Shown here piece by piece: positions 62,975 through 64,000 of a DNA stretch of 64,000 nt (position 1 is its first letter; each line of letters starts with the position of its first letter). Origin of the DNA: Sulfurospirillum tamanense (GTDB taxonomy: Bacteria > Campylobacterota > Campylobacteria > Campylobacterales > Campylobacteraceae); NCBI RefSeq assembly GCF_016937535.1, contig NZ_JAFHKK010000002.1, forward strand, positions 62,001-126,000, read 5' to 3'. The position numbers were made by a program, and so were the translations under genes. The notes under the pieces were generated by a model. The model saw only the letters and a list, made by a program, of their open reading frames with translations, ran no database searches and was not told where the DNA came from.

Positions 62975-63877
62975 ATGGACGTATTTCTTCAACAATTAGT
63001 CAACGGGTTGACCATTGGAAGTTTATACGCATTGGTTGCACTAGGTTACACGATGGTCTATGGGGTAATGAAGCTTATCAACTTCGCCCACGGCGACCTC
63101 GTGGCCTTTTCGGCCTTTGCGGGACTGACCATTTACACACAACTTTTTGACGATGGGACAACGTCACTGGTGGCCGTGGTAAGCGTATTTGCCTTTACCG
63201 CAGCAGTGATAGCAGTGGTGGGTGTTCTTCTTGAGCGCCTTGCGTATAGGCCTTTACGAACGGCACCCCGCCTGAGCGCTGTTGTATCTGCTTTGGGGGC
63301 AGGCTTGGTAATCCAAAACGCCATCATGCTGATTTGGGGCCCAAATATGAAAATTTTCCCCTCTGATCTTTTGCCTTCCACGGTGTATGAAGTGGGTGGC
63401 GTGGTATTTACGTTTACACAAGTGATGATTTTAGGGTTTTCTTCGGTGTTGATGGTGGCACTATTTATGTTTATCAACCGTACAAAAATGGGTACGGCCA
63501 TCCGCGCTGTTGCTATTGACCAAGATGCGGCCAGATTGATGGGCATTAACGTCAACCGTGTCATTATGCTGATTTTTATCATTGGTTCGGCCTTGGGCGC
63601 GGTAGCGGGTCTTTTTTTGGGTATTTATTACCGAGGCATTAGTTTTGACATGGGCTGGCAATACGGGCTCAATGCTTTTGTGGCCGCGATTATTGGTGGT
63701 ATTGGTAATATTCCTGGTGCGATGGCCGGGGGATTGTTGCTTGGGCTTTTTAATGCCATGATTAGCGGCTATTTTTCTAGCCAATGGGCAGAAGCCTTTA
63801 CCTTTATTTTACTTATCGTTATTTTGATTTTCCGACCAACGGGTATCTTTGGCGAAAAAGTGGCGGAGAAAGTCTAA
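62975..63877 (+). CDS. livH: Branched-chain amino acid ABC transporter permease LivH
   Basis: A 300-residue membrane permease with about eight hydrophobic segments. LVNGLTIGSLYALVALGYTMVYG at the start is the family signature; the EAA-like loop is AVAIDQDAARLMGINVNRV. It follows livK by twelve bases and overlaps livM by one base (TAATG). Confidence 0.95.
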   Translation: MDVFLQQLVNGLTIGSLYALVALGYTMVYGVMKLINFAHGDLVAFSAFAGLTIYTQLFDDGTTSLVAVVSVFAFTAAVIAVVGVLLERLAYRPLRTAPRLSAVVSALGAGLVIQNAIMLIWGPNMKIFPSDLLPSTVYEVGGVVFTFTQVMILGFSSVLMVALFMFINRTKMGTAIRAVAIDQDAARLMGINVNRVIMLIFIIGSALGAVAGLFLGIYYRGISFDMGWQYGLNAFVAAIIGGIGNIPGAMAGGLLLGLFNAMISGYFSSQWAEAFTFILLIVILIFRPTGIFGEKVAEKV

Positions 63878-64000
63878 TGAAAAATATTACGTTAACGACA
63901 AAAATCGCCATTGGCTTTATGTTGGTTATGGGGTTGTATCCGCTTTTTGCCGATTCGGCGTGGCTTGCCATTGGAACAACTTTTTTGGTTTACGCGTGTG
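63877..64000 (+). CDS. livM: Branched-chain amino acid ABC transporter permease LivM, 3' end cut off
   Basis: The first 41 codons of the next gene, overlapping the livH stop (TAATG). The start MKNITLTTKIAIGFMLVMGLYPLF is hydrophobic, and its place after livH supports LivM. The rest lies beyond the window. Confidence 0.8.
   Translation, partial: MKNITLTTKIAIGFMLVMGLYPLFADSAWLAIGTTFLVYAC

Overview
The window is chromosomal DNA of a Campylobacterota (Epsilonproteobacteria) bacterium, most likely Sulfurospirillum or a close relative. This rests on gene order, which I matched from memory to Campylobacter and Helicobacter: M23 peptidase-lpxC-tsaB-thrB-ylxR-infB-rbfA-rimP; aroQ-pepQ-folK-flhF-flhG-fliA-fliM-fliY; comF-gyrA-flgP-flgQ-flgR-asd; and hemE followed by a radical SAM gene. 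CosR, aminofutalosine-pathway and LPP20/FlgP-type proteins support it. The genus is an inference. I see no insertion sequence, prophage, CRISPR array or rRNA. There is one tRNA gene (Asn).

Layout. 0-10.5 kb: end of dxs, then perR and ahpC convergent, an unusual metK, a ferredoxin, the ndk-yceD-rpmF-plsX-fabH operon, a serC-serA pair and tyrA. 10.6-20.7 kb: bamA; on the minus strand plsY-folB, a CosR response regulator with an overlapping histidine kinase, a second ferredoxin and ppx; then nadA-nadC-flhB. 20.8-29.9 kb: cell envelope and translation cluster (M23 peptidase, lpxC, tsaB, thrB, ylxR, infB, rbfA, rimP), ribD and a TauE/SafE transporter. 30-38 kb: cytochrome c peroxidase, an MFS carrier, a CYTH-CHAD protein, menG/ubiE, xseA, sppA and an aminofutalosine-deaminase-like amidohydrolase. 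38-45.8 kb: aroQ-pepQ-folK leading into flagellar control genes, then a Nudix hydrolase. 45.8-57.6 kb: prs, lepA, a lipoprotein, comF, gyrA, flgP, flgQ, flgR, asd, hemE and a radical SAM gene. 57.6-64 kb is the more accessory end: an orphan TAXI binding protein, tRNA-Asn, a 61-residue small protein, an unusual 463-residue protein, a ribbon-helix-helix gene overlapping an unknown gene, and the start of a branched-chain amino acid ABC transporter (liv).

The strongest signal is not a gene. The palindrome TTACATGTAA occurs 25 times exactly, and 11 more times with one mismatch, in 64 kb, where about 0.06-0.1 copies would be expected by chance. Most copies lie inside genes of both strands. There they read as Leu-His-Val-(Lys/Arg) or Thr-Cys-Lys, so unrelated proteins carry the same short peptide. 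The flanks are also symmetric (Y before, R after, often C...G further out). Copies are missing from the most conserved genes (gyrA, infB, lepA, fliM). This resembles a highly iterated palindrome or a DNA-uptake or chromosome-organisation signal, and I do not know of a description of it.

Other points worth checking: a MetK with changes in three signature motifs; a CosR orthologue with an intact phospho-acceptor and its own kinase; a Nudix protein resembling eukaryotic NUDT16; a receiver-like plus retention-module-like fusion; and a ribbon-helix-helix/unknown-gene pair.
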